Shown here piece after piece: positions 7,540 through 17,249 of a stretch of DNA of 64,000 nt (position 1 is its first letter; the number at the start of each line of letters is the position of its first letter). Location of the stretch: assembly GCF_900141745.1 (NCBI RefSeq), contig NZ_FSRM01000002.1, positions 1,736,001 through 1,800,000 of the forward strand. Direction: 5' to 3'. A program made the position numbers and the translations under genes. The notes below the pieces were generated by a model. That model was not told where the DNA came from. It did no database searches and worked only from the letters and a program-made list of their open reading frames with translations. The DNA is from Paraburkholderia phenazinium. Its GTDB lineage: Bacteria; Pseudomonadota; Gammaproteobacteria; Burkholderiales; Burkholderiaceae.

Positions 7540-9140
7540 TGGCACACTCCTTGTCTATTCGGCCCGTTCTGCTAGCTCTGCTGTCAGGTGCCATGCTTGC
7601 GGGTTGCACGCTCGGACCGAATTTTCAGCGGCCCAATGTTTCAGCACCCAATGATTTCACCCGTGCCAACCAGGCTGAGGCGCCGAGCCGACCCGTCGAG
7701 GCCACGCTCGCGCCCGAGTGGTGGTCCCTGCTGGGAGACTCGGACCTGGTGGCATTGGAGTCGCGGCTCGCGACCGACAATCTCGACGTCAAGGCCGCCT
7801 CGGTTCGCCTGCTGGAGAGCCGCGCCGGGTTACGCATTGCAGGCGCGGAACTGTATCCGACGTTAAGCGGTGCTGCGTCTTACGACCGGGAGCGGGCGAG
7901 CCCGAATGGCATCTTTTCGCTGCTGGGCACCACTCCCGCAGGAGTGCAGCCCGAATCCGCGAATGGAGAAACCGCATTCGGTGTTTCCAGCTTACCTGGC
8001 TCGAGCGGATCGCCGCCCTACAACCTATGGCAGTACGGCTTCGATGCGTCTTACGAGCTGGACCTGTGGGGCCATGCGCGGCGCGGCGTGGAAGCAGCCA
8101 ACGCGGCAGTGCAGGCCTCGGCTGAGGAACGCCGCGCTGTCCTGCTCTCCGCGCAAGCCGAACTTGCCCGTGACTATATCGAGTTACGAGCTACACAGAC
8201 CCTGCTTGACATCACGAACCAGAATCTCGCGCTCGCCAACTCTACCGTCAAGCTGACACGATTGCGCATGACCGAGGGCGCTACGACCCCCCTCGATGTT
8301 GCCAACGCATCGGCGCAGGTTGCGTCGATCGAAGCGCGGCTGCCGCCGCTGCAGGCGCGCCGCGACGCACTTATCAACGCACTCAGCTTCCTGCTCGGCG
8401 AACAACCCGGTGCACTCGCACAGATGTTGGGAGCCCCGCGCGACATTCCATCGCTCCCGGCTCGTGCGCCGATCGGCTTTCCGTCGGAACTGGTACGACG
8501 CCGCCCCGACATCCGGCGTGCGGAAGCACAGTTGCATGCTGCAACTGCCGAGATTGGCGTTGCCCAGGCTGACTTCTATCCGCAGATCTCGCTCACGGGT
8601 AGTCTTGGTTCGCAGTCGCTTCAGCTTTCGAGTCTGGGTGACTGGGCTTCGCATCAGTTCGTCTTTGGTCCTTCCATTTCGATGCCCATTTTCCAGGGCG
8701 GAAGACTCAGGGGCACGCTCCAGTTGCGCAAGGCCCAGCAACAGGAAGCAGCGATCGGCTTCCAGCGTACGGTCTTGCAGGCGTGGCATGAAGTGGATGA
8801 CGCATTGTCCGCCTACGATGCCGAGCAGCGCCGCCGTGATAATTTGAAGGAGGTGGTGCAGCAGGACCAGCTCGCGCTTTCGGTCGCGCAGCAACGGTAT
8901 CGTGAGGGTGCCATTGATTTCCTCAACGTGCTCGCCGTACAGAAAGACCTGCTGGCCGCTCAAAGCGAGCTGGCGCAGAGTCAGGCGGACGCTGCAGTCA
9001 ATCTTGTGACCCTGTACAAGGCCCTCGGTGGTGGTTGGGAAACGGCTTTCCCGGAGGATGCTTCATCCACTGCGGAGCACACCGGGTCAACGCCGCTGAA
9101 AACCGTTAGTACGGCAACCGGCGCATCAGCTCCGCAATGA
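7539..9140 (+). CDS. NodT/OprM-family outer-membrane efflux lipoprotein
   Basis: 533 residues. A signal peptide with lipobox (LLSGAMLAGCTLG) is followed by the TolC-like double repeat typical of RND/EmrAB outer-membrane channels. Visible conserved pieces are PEWWSLLGDSDL, GFDASYELDLWGHARR, LPARAPIGFPSELVRRRPDIRRAEAQL and PIFQGGRLRG. It is the trimeric exit duct of the pump encoded by the two genes upstream. The C-terminal tail (Ser/Thr-rich, about 30 residues) is variable. No clear terminator follows within 110 bp. Confidence 0.94.
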   Translation: MAHSLSIRPVLLALLSGAMLAGCTLGPNFQRPNVSAPNDFTRANQAEAPSRPVEATLAPEWWSLLGDSDLVALESRLATDNLDVKAASVRLLESRAGLRIAGAELYPTLSGAASYDRERASPNGIFSLLGTTPAGVQPESANGETAFGVSSLPGSSGSPPYNLWQYGFDASYELDLWGHARRGVEAANAAVQASAEERRAVLLSAQAELARDYIELRATQTLLDITNQNLALANSTVKLTRLRMTEGATTPLDVANASAQVASIEARLPPLQARRDALINALSFLLGEQPGALAQMLGAPRDIPSLPARAPIGFPSELVRRRPDIRRAEAQLHAATAEIGVAQADFYPQISLTGSLGSQSLQLSSLGDWASHQFVFGPSISMPIFQGGRLRGTLQLRKAQQQEAAIGFQRTVLQAWHEVDDALSAYDAEQRRRDNLKEVVQQDQLALSVAQQRYREGAIDFLNVLAVQKDLLAAQSELAQSQADAAVNLVTLYKALGGGWETAFPEDASSTAEHTGSTPLKTVSTATGASAPQ

Positions 9141-9256
9141 CCGCTGAAGTTGTGCACTTCCATCCAGCCCATCGCTGACGCAAATCCGTAAGCAGGCTGG
9201 CTCTTGGTTCCCATCCTGTGGCTCCCGCTTTCGTTTGAACAAACTTTGGAGAAGCA

Positions 9257-9712
9257 ATGGTGTTCCTGCATGTCAATGGTACGGGCTACGAGCTGGATGT
9301 TCCAGGTGATATGCCGCTGCTTTGGGTGCTGAGAGACGTGATTGGTCTCACCGGAACCAAGTTCGGTTGTGGCATTGCCCAGTGCGGCGCGTGTACGGTT
9401 TATCTGGACGGCGACGTTGGCCGCGCTTGTGTGACCCCGGTGGCCACTCTGGCAAACCGCAAGGTCACCACCATCGAAGCCGTGGCCAACTCGCCTGTCG
9501 GGAAGCGGGTGCAACAGGCATGGCTTGACATTGATGTAGTGCAATGCGGTTATTGCCAGTCGGGACAGGTCATGTCAGCGGCCGCACTGCTTGGCCGCAC
9601 CCCGAAACCGACGGACGCGGACATTGATGTTGCAATGGCAGGAAACATCTGTCGTTGTGGGACATACGAGCGGATTCGAGCAGCCATTCACCTGGCAGCG
9701 GAGGCGGCGTGA
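9257..9712 (+). CDS. [2Fe-2S] subunit of a molybdenum hydroxylase (isoquinoline 1-oxidoreductase alpha-like)
   Basis: 151 residues with both iron-sulfur clusters of the xanthine oxidase family. The plant-type ferredoxin motif is [13 protein letters not shown] (residues about 40-52), and the C-terminal four-Cys domain is CGYCQSGQ ... CRCGTY. It passes electrons from the molybdenum centre towards the cytochrome c encoded two genes down. GGAGA precedes ATG 9257. The next gene starts at GTG 9709 inside this gene's stop region (GTGA overlap). A second cluster of the same design lies at 41712-45768. Confidence 0.93.
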   Translation: MVFLHVNGTGYELDVPGDMPLLWVLRDVIGLTGTKFGCGIAQCGACTVYLDGDVGRACVTPVATLANRKVTTIEAVANSPVGKRVQQAWLDIDVVQCGYCQSGQVMSAAALLGRTPKPTDADIDVAMAGNICRCGTYERIRAAIHLAAEAA

Positions 9713-11934
9713 TCGACGAGAACGGGGTCGAGTACAGCCGGCGTGCGTTTCTGAGGATTGGCGGCGGTGTTGGTTTAACCGTAGGCGGAATGCTCCTGTT
9801 TGGCGTTAGTTTGCCGGTAATTGCGGCTCCAGTATTGAGAGCGGGCAATCCGCTAGTTGATTCTTCCGATCTCACTGATACGCAGAGCGATTTCGTCCCG
9901 AATGTGTTTGTCCGTATTGCACGGGATGGACGTATCAGGCTGGTCATGCCTAAGGTGGAAATGGGGCAAGGTGTTTATACATCAATTCCGATGCTGATTG
10001 CTGAGGAACTCGAAGTATCTCTCGACAATGTCGAAATCGAGACCTCGCCTCCGGTTTCCGAGCTTTATACCGATCCGCTGCTAGGTGCGCAGATTACGGG
10101 GGGATCGAATTCAATACGCTATGCGTGGGAACCCCTGCGACGCGCGGGGGCCGCCGCACGAGTTTTGTTAATTCAGGCAGCGGCCAGTCAGTGGAAGGTG
10201 CCCCCTGAGAGCTGTCATGCTGAGAATGCGCGGGTCATTCATGGACCGACCGGCCGCACGCTGGAGTACCGGCAACTGGTTGAGATGGCTATGAGTTTGC
10301 CGATCCCGAAAGACCTCGCCAAGACCGTTACGCTGAAGGATCCGCGGCGGTTCCGCCTTATTGGCAGGCCAGTGAAACGCCTTGACTCCCCAGAGAAAGT
10401 TAATGGAAGCGCGGTATTTGGTATCGACGTCCGGGTTCCGGGGATGCTTTACGCGGTTTCTATTACAAGTCCGGTGGCCGGAGGTAAGGTCAAAGCGGTT
10501 GATGACCGGTTTGCCCGAAAAATCCCGGGTGTACGCCAGGTCGTTACGCTCGAACGCACTGTCGCGGTCGTCGGCGATCATACCTGGGCAGCAAAGCGAG
10601 GTCTCGAAGCCTTGGTGATCGAATGGGATGACGGCCCGAACGCGTCGCTCGATACACAGATACTGCAGCGGGATCTGCAAACGGCGGCATTGAGAAGCGG
10701 GGTCGTGTCGCGGCAGGTCGGTGATGTGGAGGAAGCGTTCGCCAAACACACCCTGCATTATGAGGCCGAGTACGGTCAGCCGTTCCTCGCACATGCTCCC
10801 ATGGAGCCACTAAACTGCACAGTTCATGTCAGGCCGGACGGCTGTGACATATGGACCGGAACGCAAGTGCCGGTTTGGGCAGTGGACGCCGGCGTGAATT
10901 ATACGGGCTTGCCGCGGGAGCGAATCGTCCTCCATAACCGGCTCCTTGGTGGGGGCTTTGGCCGGCGCAGCGAAGTGGACATTGTCATCCAGGCTTTGCA
11001 GATCGGGAAGCATGTGAATGCACCGCTCAAGCTTACGTGGATGCGGGAGGAAGACATTCGTCAATGTACGCTTCGGCCCATGTACCACGACAAGATCGCG
11101 GCTAGTCTCGACGAACACGGTTGGCCCGTAGGCTGGCGGCACACTGTGGCCGGCTCATCTGTACTTGCGCGTTTTCAGCCGACGTACTTCAAAGGCGGTC
11201 TTGACCGGGACGCCGTTGCCGTCGCTTCCGATCTGCCTTATGCGATACCCAATCAAAGGATCGAGTATGTCAGACAGGAGCCGCGTGGAATCGTCACCGG
11301 CTTCTGGCGTGGCGTAGGACCGGTACGAGGAACCTTTGTCGTTGAAAGTTTTATCGACGAACTGGCAGCGCGGGCAAAGACCGATCCCGTCGCTTATCGT
11401 CGGGCGCTGCTGTCGCCTACACCGCGTGCGCTTCATGTTCTCGATGTCGTCGCTCGTGAGGCGGGATGGGACCAACCCCTTGATGCCGGCGCCGGACGTG
11501 GGGTGGCAGTGATGCATGCGTTTGGCAGCTTTCTGTCTGCGGTCGTCGAAGCAGACGTTCGGAATAGCGAAGTCCACGTGCGGCGGGTAGTGATCGCTGT
11601 AGATTGCGGGCATGTAATCAATCCGGATACAGTCGACGCGCAGATTCGGGGAGGCGTGATTTTCGCCATCACTGCAGCGCTATATGGAGGCATCACAATC
11701 GATCGAGGTCGAGTCGTGCAAGGCAACTTCAATGACTATCGCATCTTGCGTATCCATGAAACACCTCGCATCGAAGTTCACGTAGTGCAGAGCAACGAAT
11801 CGCCGGGCGGAATAGGTGAAGCAGGGTGTGCGGTTCTGGCGCCAGCCCTTATAAACGCCATCTTTTCAGCGACCGGCAAGCGCCTGCGTCACTTGTCAGT
11901 AGGAAACCAGCTGGCCGACGGCAACTTCGCTTGA
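9709..11934 (+). CDS. Molybdopterin-binding subunit of an aldehyde/isoquinoline oxidoreductase-type hydroxylase
   Basis: 741 residues from GTG 9709, chosen over an ATG at 9655 because GGAGG lies just upstream and the GTGA overlap couples it to the iron-sulfur subunit. The N-terminus carries a Tat-type signal ([11 protein letters not shown], then a hydrophobic run to VIAAP), so the enzyme is probably periplasmic. Molybdopterin-domain features include [30 protein letters not shown] and the C-terminal [15 protein letters not shown], where the family's catalytic Glu lies in GEAG. Reaction: hydroxylation of an aldehyde or N-heterocycle with water as oxygen source. Substrate unknown. Confidence 0.92.
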   Translation: MIDENGVEYSRRAFLRIGGGVGLTVGGMLLFGVSLPVIAAPVLRAGNPLVDSSDLTDTQSDFVPNVFVRIARDGRIRLVMPKVEMGQGVYTSIPMLIAEELEVSLDNVEIETSPPVSELYTDPLLGAQITGGSNSIRYAWEPLRRAGAAARVLLIQAAASQWKVPPESCHAENARVIHGPTGRTLEYRQLVEMAMSLPIPKDLAKTVTLKDPRRFRLIGRPVKRLDSPEKVNGSAVFGIDVRVPGMLYAVSITSPVAGGKVKAVDDRFARKIPGVRQVVTLERTVAVVGDHTWAAKRGLEALVIEWDDGPNASLDTQILQRDLQTAALRSGVVSRQVGDVEEAFAKHTLHYEAEYGQPFLAHAPMEPLNCTVHVRPDGCDIWTGTQVPVWAVDAGVNYTGLPRERIVLHNRLLGGGFGRRSEVDIVIQALQIGKHVNAPLKLTWMREEDIRQCTLRPMYHDKIAASLDEHGWPVGWRHTVAGSSVLARFQPTYFKGGLDRDAVAVASDLPYAIPNQRIEYVRQEPRGIVTGFWRGVGPVRGTFVVESFIDELAARAKTDPVAYRRALLSPTPRALHVLDVVAREAGWDQPLDAGAGRGVAVMHAFGSFLSAVVEADVRNSEVHVRRVVIAVDCGHVINPDTVDAQIRGGVIFAITAALYGGITIDRGRVVQGNFNDYRILRIHETPRIEVHVVQSNESPGGIGEAGCAVLAPALINAIFSATGKRLRHLSVGNQLADGNFA

Positions 11935-11946
11935 GGACAATCGGTA

Positions 11947-13245
11947 ATGAATGTTTCTACGTTCCGTGGCGTTTGCGCGTCAATACTTTCACTCCTCGCA
12001 TTCACTGCAAGCGCTCAAAGTCAGGATCCCAATTATCAACTGGTCGAACGAGGAGAATATCTTTCCCGGGTCGGAAACTGCGCAGCCTGTCATACCGCGC
12101 CCGGCGGTGCTCCGCTGGCAGGTGGCTTACCGATGGCTTTGCCGATGGGCAGGATTTTCTCCACGAACATCACGCCAGATCCGGTGACCGGTATCGGCAA
12201 GTATACCGAACAAGACTTCTCCCGAGCACTCCGTGAAGGTGTGGCGAAGGATGGCCACAACCTCTATCCGGCGATGCCGTACACATCCTTTGCGAAGGTG
12301 AACGACGCGGATGTGCATGCACTATATGTATATTTCATGCATGGGGTGCGTCCGGCACAGAAGAACAATCGGCAACCGGACATCAGTCCGCTGCTCGCCA
12401 TTCGCTGGCCGATAAAGATCTGGAACGCAATCTTTCTGGACTCAAAGGTCTATGAGCCTGTGTCGGGTCGGGATGCGCGGTGGAATCGCGGAGCTTATCT
12501 AGTCCAAGGTCTGGGGCATTGCGGAGCATGCCACACCGCGCGCGGTGTGGCTCATCAGGAGCTTGCACTTGACGGCTCGCGGGCGGGATTTCTCGGCGGT
12601 GCGTTAATCGACAACTGGTACGCATCCGATCTGACCGGAGACTCGAATACGGGACTAGGACAATGGACCGAGGAGGAAGTTTCGGAATTTCTTAAGAGAG
12701 GATCAAACCGGCACGCCACCAGCTTTGGCTCAATGGTTGAAGTCATCAATCAAAGTACGCAGGGTATGACTGATGCCGATGTGGCTGCGATGGCGCATTA
12801 CCTGAAGTCATTGCCCCCAGCTCGTGATTCGGCGGAAGGGAGGGCCGTATACATTTCACAATCTGCGTTCGCATCCCCCACTTCTGATAGAACACCGGTA
12901 CAAAGCGGGAAGGGCTTGTATGCGATCTATTGTCTGCAATGCCATGGCGCCGACGGGAAGGGAGTGGCGCCACTGATTGCGCCTCTTCAGCGCAACCCGA
13001 ATCTGCTCGAAACCGATGCGTCGTCATTGATCAACGTCTCACTGAACGGGACGGGCAGGGTGGTGATCCAGGGTGTCCCGGCGGCGTACCCGATGCCGTC
13101 CTTTGGCGCAGTCATGAGCGATCATGACATTGCGGAGGTGTTGACTTACATCCGTGGCAGTTGGGGTAACCACGCGGATGCCGTAGGCGAAAGGAGCGTC
13201 GCATTAATGCGCAACCGAACGAAATCTGCTGCAGAGCAAGAGTAA
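11947..13245 (+). CDS. Triheme cytochrome c (alcohol/aldehyde dehydrogenase type)
   Basis: 432 residues with a cleavable signal peptide (to about ASAQS). Three haem-binding motifs are present: CAACH (about residue 45), CGACH (about 195) and CLQCH (about 330). This three-haem layout is that of the membrane-associated cytochrome subunit of periplasmic dehydrogenases. It starts 12 bp after the molybdenum subunit, with GAGGA at the preceding stop, so it is the electron exit of the same complex and feeds the respiratory chain. Confidence 0.93.
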   Translation: MNVSTFRGVCASILSLLAFTASAQSQDPNYQLVERGEYLSRVGNCAACHTAPGGAPLAGGLPMALPMGRIFSTNITPDPVTGIGKYTEQDFSRALREGVAKDGHNLYPAMPYTSFAKVNDADVHALYVYFMHGVRPAQKNNRQPDISPLLAIRWPIKIWNAIFLDSKVYEPVSGRDARWNRGAYLVQGLGHCGACHTARGVAHQELALDGSRAGFLGGALIDNWYASDLTGDSNTGLGQWTEEEVSEFLKRGSNRHATSFGSMVEVINQSTQGMTDADVAAMAHYLKSLPPARDSAEGRAVYISQSAFASPTSDRTPVQSGKGLYAIYCLQCHGADGKGVAPLIAPLQRNPNLLETDASSLINVSLNGTGRVVIQGVPAAYPMPSFGAVMSDHDIAEVLTYIRGSWGNHADAVGERSVALMRNRTKSAAEQE

Positions 13246-13335
13246 GGCTCGTGTCCCAGGATCAATTTCGGAACGGTCGGTATCCAGTTGTATTGCTGTG
13301 CACCCAGAGCGCTCACCCTGGCTCTCGTAAACATG

Positions 13336-13421
13336 GACTCTTTGATAATTGTCAGGACACTGCGATAAGCCCGAAGTCGTACCCAGACCTAGAATACATT
13401 CACAGGATTCGCTTGCGAAAG
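13336..13421 (+). promoter_or_regulatory. Repeated upstream element before a DUF4148 gene
   Basis: GACTCTTTGATAA (13336-13348) and GACACTGCGATAAGC (13356-13370) precede CCTAGAATACATTCACAGGATT (13388 onward). It is almost identical to 3346-3420 and related to the elements before both DUF1636 genes. TAGAAT may be the -10 of a promoter; the GATAAG boxes may be activator sites. Confidence 0.6.
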
Positions 13422-13474
13422 CTATCTGATCCATTCCACTTAATTTTTAGCCTTTTCCGCGCAGGAGTATTGGT

Positions 13475-13747
13475 GTGAAAACTATTCTTTCGGCTCTTGG
13501 CCTTGCCTCTCTTCTGATAGTCGGAGCTGCCGCTCATGCGGATTCGGTGTCCGGTTCCGCTCAGAATCAGAACACGCCCACCCAGTCACCGGCCAGCTTG
13601 GATCAAGGCGGTACAGAGGCCGGGGCAACCGCTTACGGTAGTCCGAATAGGGGGCTTACCCGTCAGGAAGTGCGTGAACAATTGATTCAGGCCCAGAACG
13701 ATGGGCAGCTGAAAGCGTTGAATGCTGCGCTCTATAGTCGGCCCTAA
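13475..13747 (+). CDS. DUF4148 family small exported protein
   Basis: 90 residues from GTG 13475, with GCAGGAG 7 bases upstream. A signal peptide (ILSALGLASLLIVGAAAHA) is followed by a short Ser/Gln-rich stretch and the C-terminal GLTRQEVREQLIQAQ motif of Burkholderia DUF4148 proteins. It is shorter than the other two copies in the window (25844-26146, 35931-36254) and lacks the DPHYPADIQAAEA block. Function unknown; the family is periplasmic and often multicopy. Preceded by the repeated GATAAG/TAGAAT element. Confidence 0.8.
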   Translation: MKTILSALGLASLLIVGAAAHADSVSGSAQNQNTPTQSPASLDQGGTEAGATAYGSPNRGLTRQEVREQLIQAQNDGQLKALNAALYSRP

Positions 13748-13883
13748 ACAATTCGTTCCGCACCCGGCCAGCGTCACGCAATGCCGTCGGGGCAATCGTC
13801 GGACCGAAGTGCCCGGGCGGCACCGCGACCTTCAACACTGGTGAAATCAACGTCAAGTCAACCTCGGCGCGGATACGCGACTA

Positions 13884-13940
13884 GACGATCCGATAAGCGT
13901 GCGATTGAACACACACCTAGAATTCATCCACAGAATTTGC
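13884..13940 (+). promoter_or_regulatory. Repeated upstream element before the DUF1636 gene
   Basis: GACGATCCGATAAGC (13884-13898), then CCTAGAATTCATCCACAGAATTTG (from 13916). Same architecture as 3366, 13356 and 27207; here 80 bp before the DUF1636 start. Confidence 0.55.
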
Positions 13941-14017
13941 AGTTTCTGGTTGTCCGAACAAGGTTCAGAAAAAGAGGGGTAGTTCTTTCCTCGAAATAGA
14001 TGAAGTCAGGAGACAGC

Positions 14018-14443
14018 GTGGCGCTTACCGTGCACGAGAGCCTAGTACCACTCGATGCCGTCAACCCGGATATGAACGGGTGCGACCAATCGAGTACCGT
14101 TGCAATCTGCCGTACCTGCCCGAGGGACAGGCCGCACAGCGGTGAGCAGGGACTGGCTCTCTATAACGAAATAAAGGAAAGGCTGACCAGCCAGGGTATG
14201 ACCGTGATGCTGGTCCACTGCCTCGGCAGTTGCCGGACGCCGTGCGCTGTTGCGCTTGATGCGCCGGCGAAGCCGCGGGTACGGCTGTCCGGCCTGAAGG
14301 ACGTCAATGCGCTGGATCTGATCGATGCAGCACTTGGGTACCGGCAGGCGGCATCGGATGACGTGAGCGTCATGACGCTTCCGGCGATGCTGCAGCAACA
14401 CGTAACTGCGATTTCACCGAAACGGAAACGAAGCGCAGCATAA
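14018..14443 (+). CDS. DUF1636 family thioredoxin-like [2Fe-2S] protein
   Basis: 141 residues from GTG 14018, chosen over ATG 14000 because CAGGAG sits 6 bases upstream and the paralogue at 27343 starts at the equivalent position. Visible pattern: VAICRTCPRD ... VMLVHCLGSCRTPCAVAL ... KPRVRLSGL. The four Cys resemble thioredoxin-like [2Fe-2S] ferredoxins, to which this metal-binding family is related. Cytoplasmic, no signal peptide. The same gene occurs at 27343-27765, and a remnant lies at 3420-3537. Function unknown; it is followed by an alpha/beta hydrolase gene. Confidence 0.85.
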   Translation: MALTVHESLVPLDAVNPDMNGCDQSSTVAICRTCPRDRPHSGEQGLALYNEIKERLTSQGMTVMLVHCLGSCRTPCAVALDAPAKPRVRLSGLKDVNALDLIDAALGYRQAASDDVSVMTLPAMLQQHVTAISPKRKRSAA

Positions 14444-14510
14444 AAGAGCGGTGCGATCGACGCACCACATCACCTTCATTTCATCAACCCACTACATTCA
14501 GGAATGACAT

Positions 14511-15260
14511 ATGAAACTCAAATACGATGACGTAGGAACAGGTACGCCGGTCGTGTTCGTGCACGGACTCGGCGGCACGGGTAACGTTTTCGGAGCGCAG
14601 GTTGCGGCACTCTCGCCCAGCTTTCGGGTTGTGGTCCCGGATATCCGTGGCTGCGGCCGCAGCGACAAGGCACCGATTTCCATCGATGCGCTGGTCGCCG
14701 ATGTCGTGGAGCTGATCGACGGTGCGGGTTTTGAAAGTGTCCATCTGGTCGGGCATTCGCTGGGCACCGTCATCGTGCAGCGTCTGGCTCTCGAGCATCC
14801 GCAGATGGTGCGCAGCATTGCGTTGATCGGGCCGATCCAGGCAGCGCCGGAGGCAGCGAAAACGGCGATCCGCGATCGTGCGGAGCAGGCCAGGAAGGTT
14901 GGTCTGGCAGGCATTGCCGACGCGACCGTGAAGGGCGGCACGTCGCCTGAGACCAAGCGGGATCATCCGGAGCTGGCGGCTTTCGTGCGGGAGCTTGTGA
15001 TGCGACAGGATCCCGAAATGTACGCGCAAACCTGCGAGATGATTGTCGGCCTCGAACCGGCGGCAATCGAGAAGCTGCGGATTCCGGCGCTGGTTGTGAC
15101 GGGCGATCAGGATGCAACGTCGCCGCCTGCGACTGCGAAGGGCATTGCCGACAAGATTCCGGGCTCGAAGTATGTCGAACTGGCGCAATGCGGTCACTGG
15201 ACGCCCATCGAAAAGGCAGCAGCCGTGAACGAATTGCTGCTCCAGTTCCTGACGAAATAA
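14511..15260 (+). CDS. Alpha/beta hydrolase (3-oxoadipate enol-lactonase-like)
   Basis: 249 residues. Canonical fold markers: oxyanion loop FVHGLGGTGNVFG (about residues 16-28), nucleophile elbow GHSLGT (Ser about 84), acid in VVTGDQDATSPP and catalytic His in CGHWTPIEKA. Close in style to enol-lactonases and related small esterases. AGGAA precedes ATG 14511. It probably forms a catabolic unit with the FAH hydrolase and SDR genes downstream. Substrate unknown. Confidence 0.9.
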   Translation: MKLKYDDVGTGTPVVFVHGLGGTGNVFGAQVAALSPSFRVVVPDIRGCGRSDKAPISIDALVADVVELIDGAGFESVHLVGHSLGTVIVQRLALEHPQMVRSIALIGPIQAAPEAAKTAIRDRAEQARKVGLAGIADATVKGGTSPETKRDHPELAAFVRELVMRQDPEMYAQTCEMIVGLEPAAIEKLRIPALVVTGDQDATSPPATAKGIADKIPGSKYVELAQCGHWTPIEKAAAVNELLLQFLTK

Positions 15261-15415
15261 AACGCGCAAGCCATGCTGCGGTGTCGTGCTGAGGTGAAGA
15301 CGTGCAGGAGCCCGACACCGCAGTCGGAGATGTCAATTTCTCTGAAATCTCTGATCGTGCCTGGGTCTTCGCGCCAACAGGCAGGACATTGGATCACTCC
15401 TTCCAGTAGGAAGAT

Positions 15416-16267
15416 ATGAAGCTAGTACGCTTTGGTCATACAGGTGCCGAGAAGCCAGGTATCGTCGGGTCGGACGGGGTCGTCCGCGATCTGTCCGCAC
15501 ACGTATCAGACATTGATCCGCAACTGATCGGGTCGGACTCGCTACAGGGCCTCGATTCAAGGGAAATCGACGCCTTACCAGCAGCGCCCGCTGGTTCCCG
15601 GCTTGGTTGTCCCATCGGAAATATCGGCAAGGTGGTCGGAATCGGACTGAACTATCGCGAGCACGCGAAAGAAGCGGGCGCCGAGATTCCAAAGGAGCCA
15701 ATCATCTTCCTTAAGGCGAATACGGCCATCACAGGTCCGTTCGACGACGTCGTTCTTCCGGAAAACTCGACGAAATCGGATTGGGAGGTGGAACTCGGCG
15801 TTGTGATAGGGCGCCGTGCGAGAAATGTTTCAGAGGCCGTGGCGCTCGATCATGTCTTTGGATACGTCATTGTGAATGACGTATCGGAGCGTGAGCATCA
15901 GCTCGAGCGAGGCGGTCAGTGGACCAAAGGCAAGAGTCATGACACGTTTTGCCCTATCGGCCCCTGGCTGGTAACTCGGGACGAAGTGGGCAACGAGCAG
16001 GCGCTGGATCTGTGGTGTGAAGTGAACGGTGGGCGAGTGCAGCATAGCAATACAGCAGACATGATTTTCTCTGTCGCGCAGTGTGTCAGCTATGTCAGCA
16101 AATTTATGACTCTGCTTCCGGGTGACGTGATCATAACGGGAACGCCACAAGGCGTCGGCCTTGGCTTCACGCCGCCGCGTTACCTCGACGGTGGATACAC
16201 CATGCGCCTTGGCATCGCGGGTCTCGGCGAACAGTGCCAGTCGGTCAAGCGTTATGGGCGTGGGTAA
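15416..16267 (+). CDS. Fumarylacetoacetate hydrolase family protein
   Basis: 283 residues. FAH C-terminal domain with GLNYREHAKEAG, the metal ligands of WEVELGVVIG, NDVSERE and the GDVIITGTPQGVGLG signature. Such enzymes cleave C-C bonds in 2,4-dioxo acids or hydrate/decarboxylate related intermediates, using Mg2+ or Mn2+ in the cytoplasm. The N-terminal ~65 residues form the usual small lid domain. TAGGAAG lies 6 bases before the ATG. A second, exported homologue is at 40609-41643. Confidence 0.92.
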   Translation: MKLVRFGHTGAEKPGIVGSDGVVRDLSAHVSDIDPQLIGSDSLQGLDSREIDALPAAPAGSRLGCPIGNIGKVVGIGLNYREHAKEAGAEIPKEPIIFLKANTAITGPFDDVVLPENSTKSDWEVELGVVIGRRARNVSEAVALDHVFGYVIVNDVSEREHQLERGGQWTKGKSHDTFCPIGPWLVTRDEVGNEQALDLWCEVNGGRVQHSNTADMIFSVAQCVSYVSKFMTLLPGDVIITGTPQGVGLGFTPPRYLDGGYTMRLGIAGLGEQCQSVKRYGRG

Positions 16268-16479
16268 GACATCATCGAGTGTGCAGTAAGATCGCTTGGG
16301 ATTCCGGAGGATCATCGTCGTCAGGTTGGAACCTTTGAGCCGCTGACTCCGCAGATTCGAATGCGGGCTTAGGACGTGCAGAACGCTCTTTGGTACTGTA
16401 TTTGCTGGACGTCTGGCCCACACTGACGGCAATGATTCAGAAATGAAACTGGGGTTTTTGCATCGTATTGGAGGAAGTT

Positions 16480-17199
16480 ATGTCGCTTAAAGGTAAACGG
16501 ATTGTCATTCTCGGCGGATCGTCGGGAATGGGTTTCGCTACGGCGAAGGCTGCGGCAGACGAAGGTGCACTTGTCGTCATTGCGTCTAGCAGCCAGGAGA
16601 GGGTAGCGAAGGCGCAGCAGCAACTGCCGCCGAGTGCGGAAGGTCATGTGCTCAACCTGCAGGATGAGGCTAGCATCAAGTCGTTCTTCGAGAAGATAGG
16701 AGCGTACGACCATCTGGTGTATACGGCCGGCAATCCTTTGCTAATGGCTGATCAGAAGGACTTGAGCTTCAAGGATGCGCAGGCATTTTTCGGAGTCCGC
16801 TACTGGGGTGTTTTCCTGGCCACGAAGTACGGTGCGGGCCAGATTCGTGAGGGGGGCTCGATCGTCCTTTCCTCCGGGATGGCAGCGCGCCGCCCCCGTA
16901 AGGGCTCGTCCGTGGTGTCGAGCGTCTGCGGCGCGATTGAAGCGCTTGCGCGTGCGCTTTCGGTGGAACTTGCGCCGCTGCGGGTCAATGTGGTTTGCCC
17001 TGGAACGGTCAAGACCAGCCTTTGGGATAGCTTCCCTGAGGCTGTCCGTAAGGCGACATTTCAACGCGCTGAAGAAAACCTTCTCGTCAAGCATGCCGCT
17101 GAAGCACATGAGGTGGCCGAAGCTTACCTCTATCTGATGCGAGGTAGCTTTACGACGGGCCAAGTTGTAGTCGCCGATGGCGGGGCATCGGTGGCCTGA
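16480..17199 (+). CDS. SDR-fold oxidoreductase lacking the catalytic Tyr-Lys pair
   Basis: 239 residues from ATG 16480 (GGAGGA upstream; ATG 16468 would overlap that site). The cofactor motif GGSSGMG and a TAGN motif place it in the short-chain dehydrogenase family. Where YxxxK is expected the sequence is VSSVC (before GAIEALARALSVELAP), so both catalytic residues are replaced. A set of SDR homologues with this altered motif exists, so it may be an authentic atypical subfamily rather than a broken gene. NAD(P)-binding is likely; catalytic activity is uncertain. Confidence 0.88.
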   Translation: MSLKGKRIVILGGSSGMGFATAKAAADEGALVVIASSSQERVAKAQQQLPPSAEGHVLNLQDEASIKSFFEKIGAYDHLVYTAGNPLLMADQKDLSFKDAQAFFGVRYWGVFLATKYGAGQIREGGSIVLSSGMAARRPRKGSSVVSSVCGAIEALARALSVELAPLRVNVVCPGTVKTSLWDSFPEAVRKATFQRAEENLLVKHAAEAHEVAEAYLYLMRGSFTTGQVVVADGGASVA

Positions 17200-17249
17200 T
17201 ATCCGAGCCGCATGTCCAGACAACCGGCGAAAAAACTCGCACCAGACTA

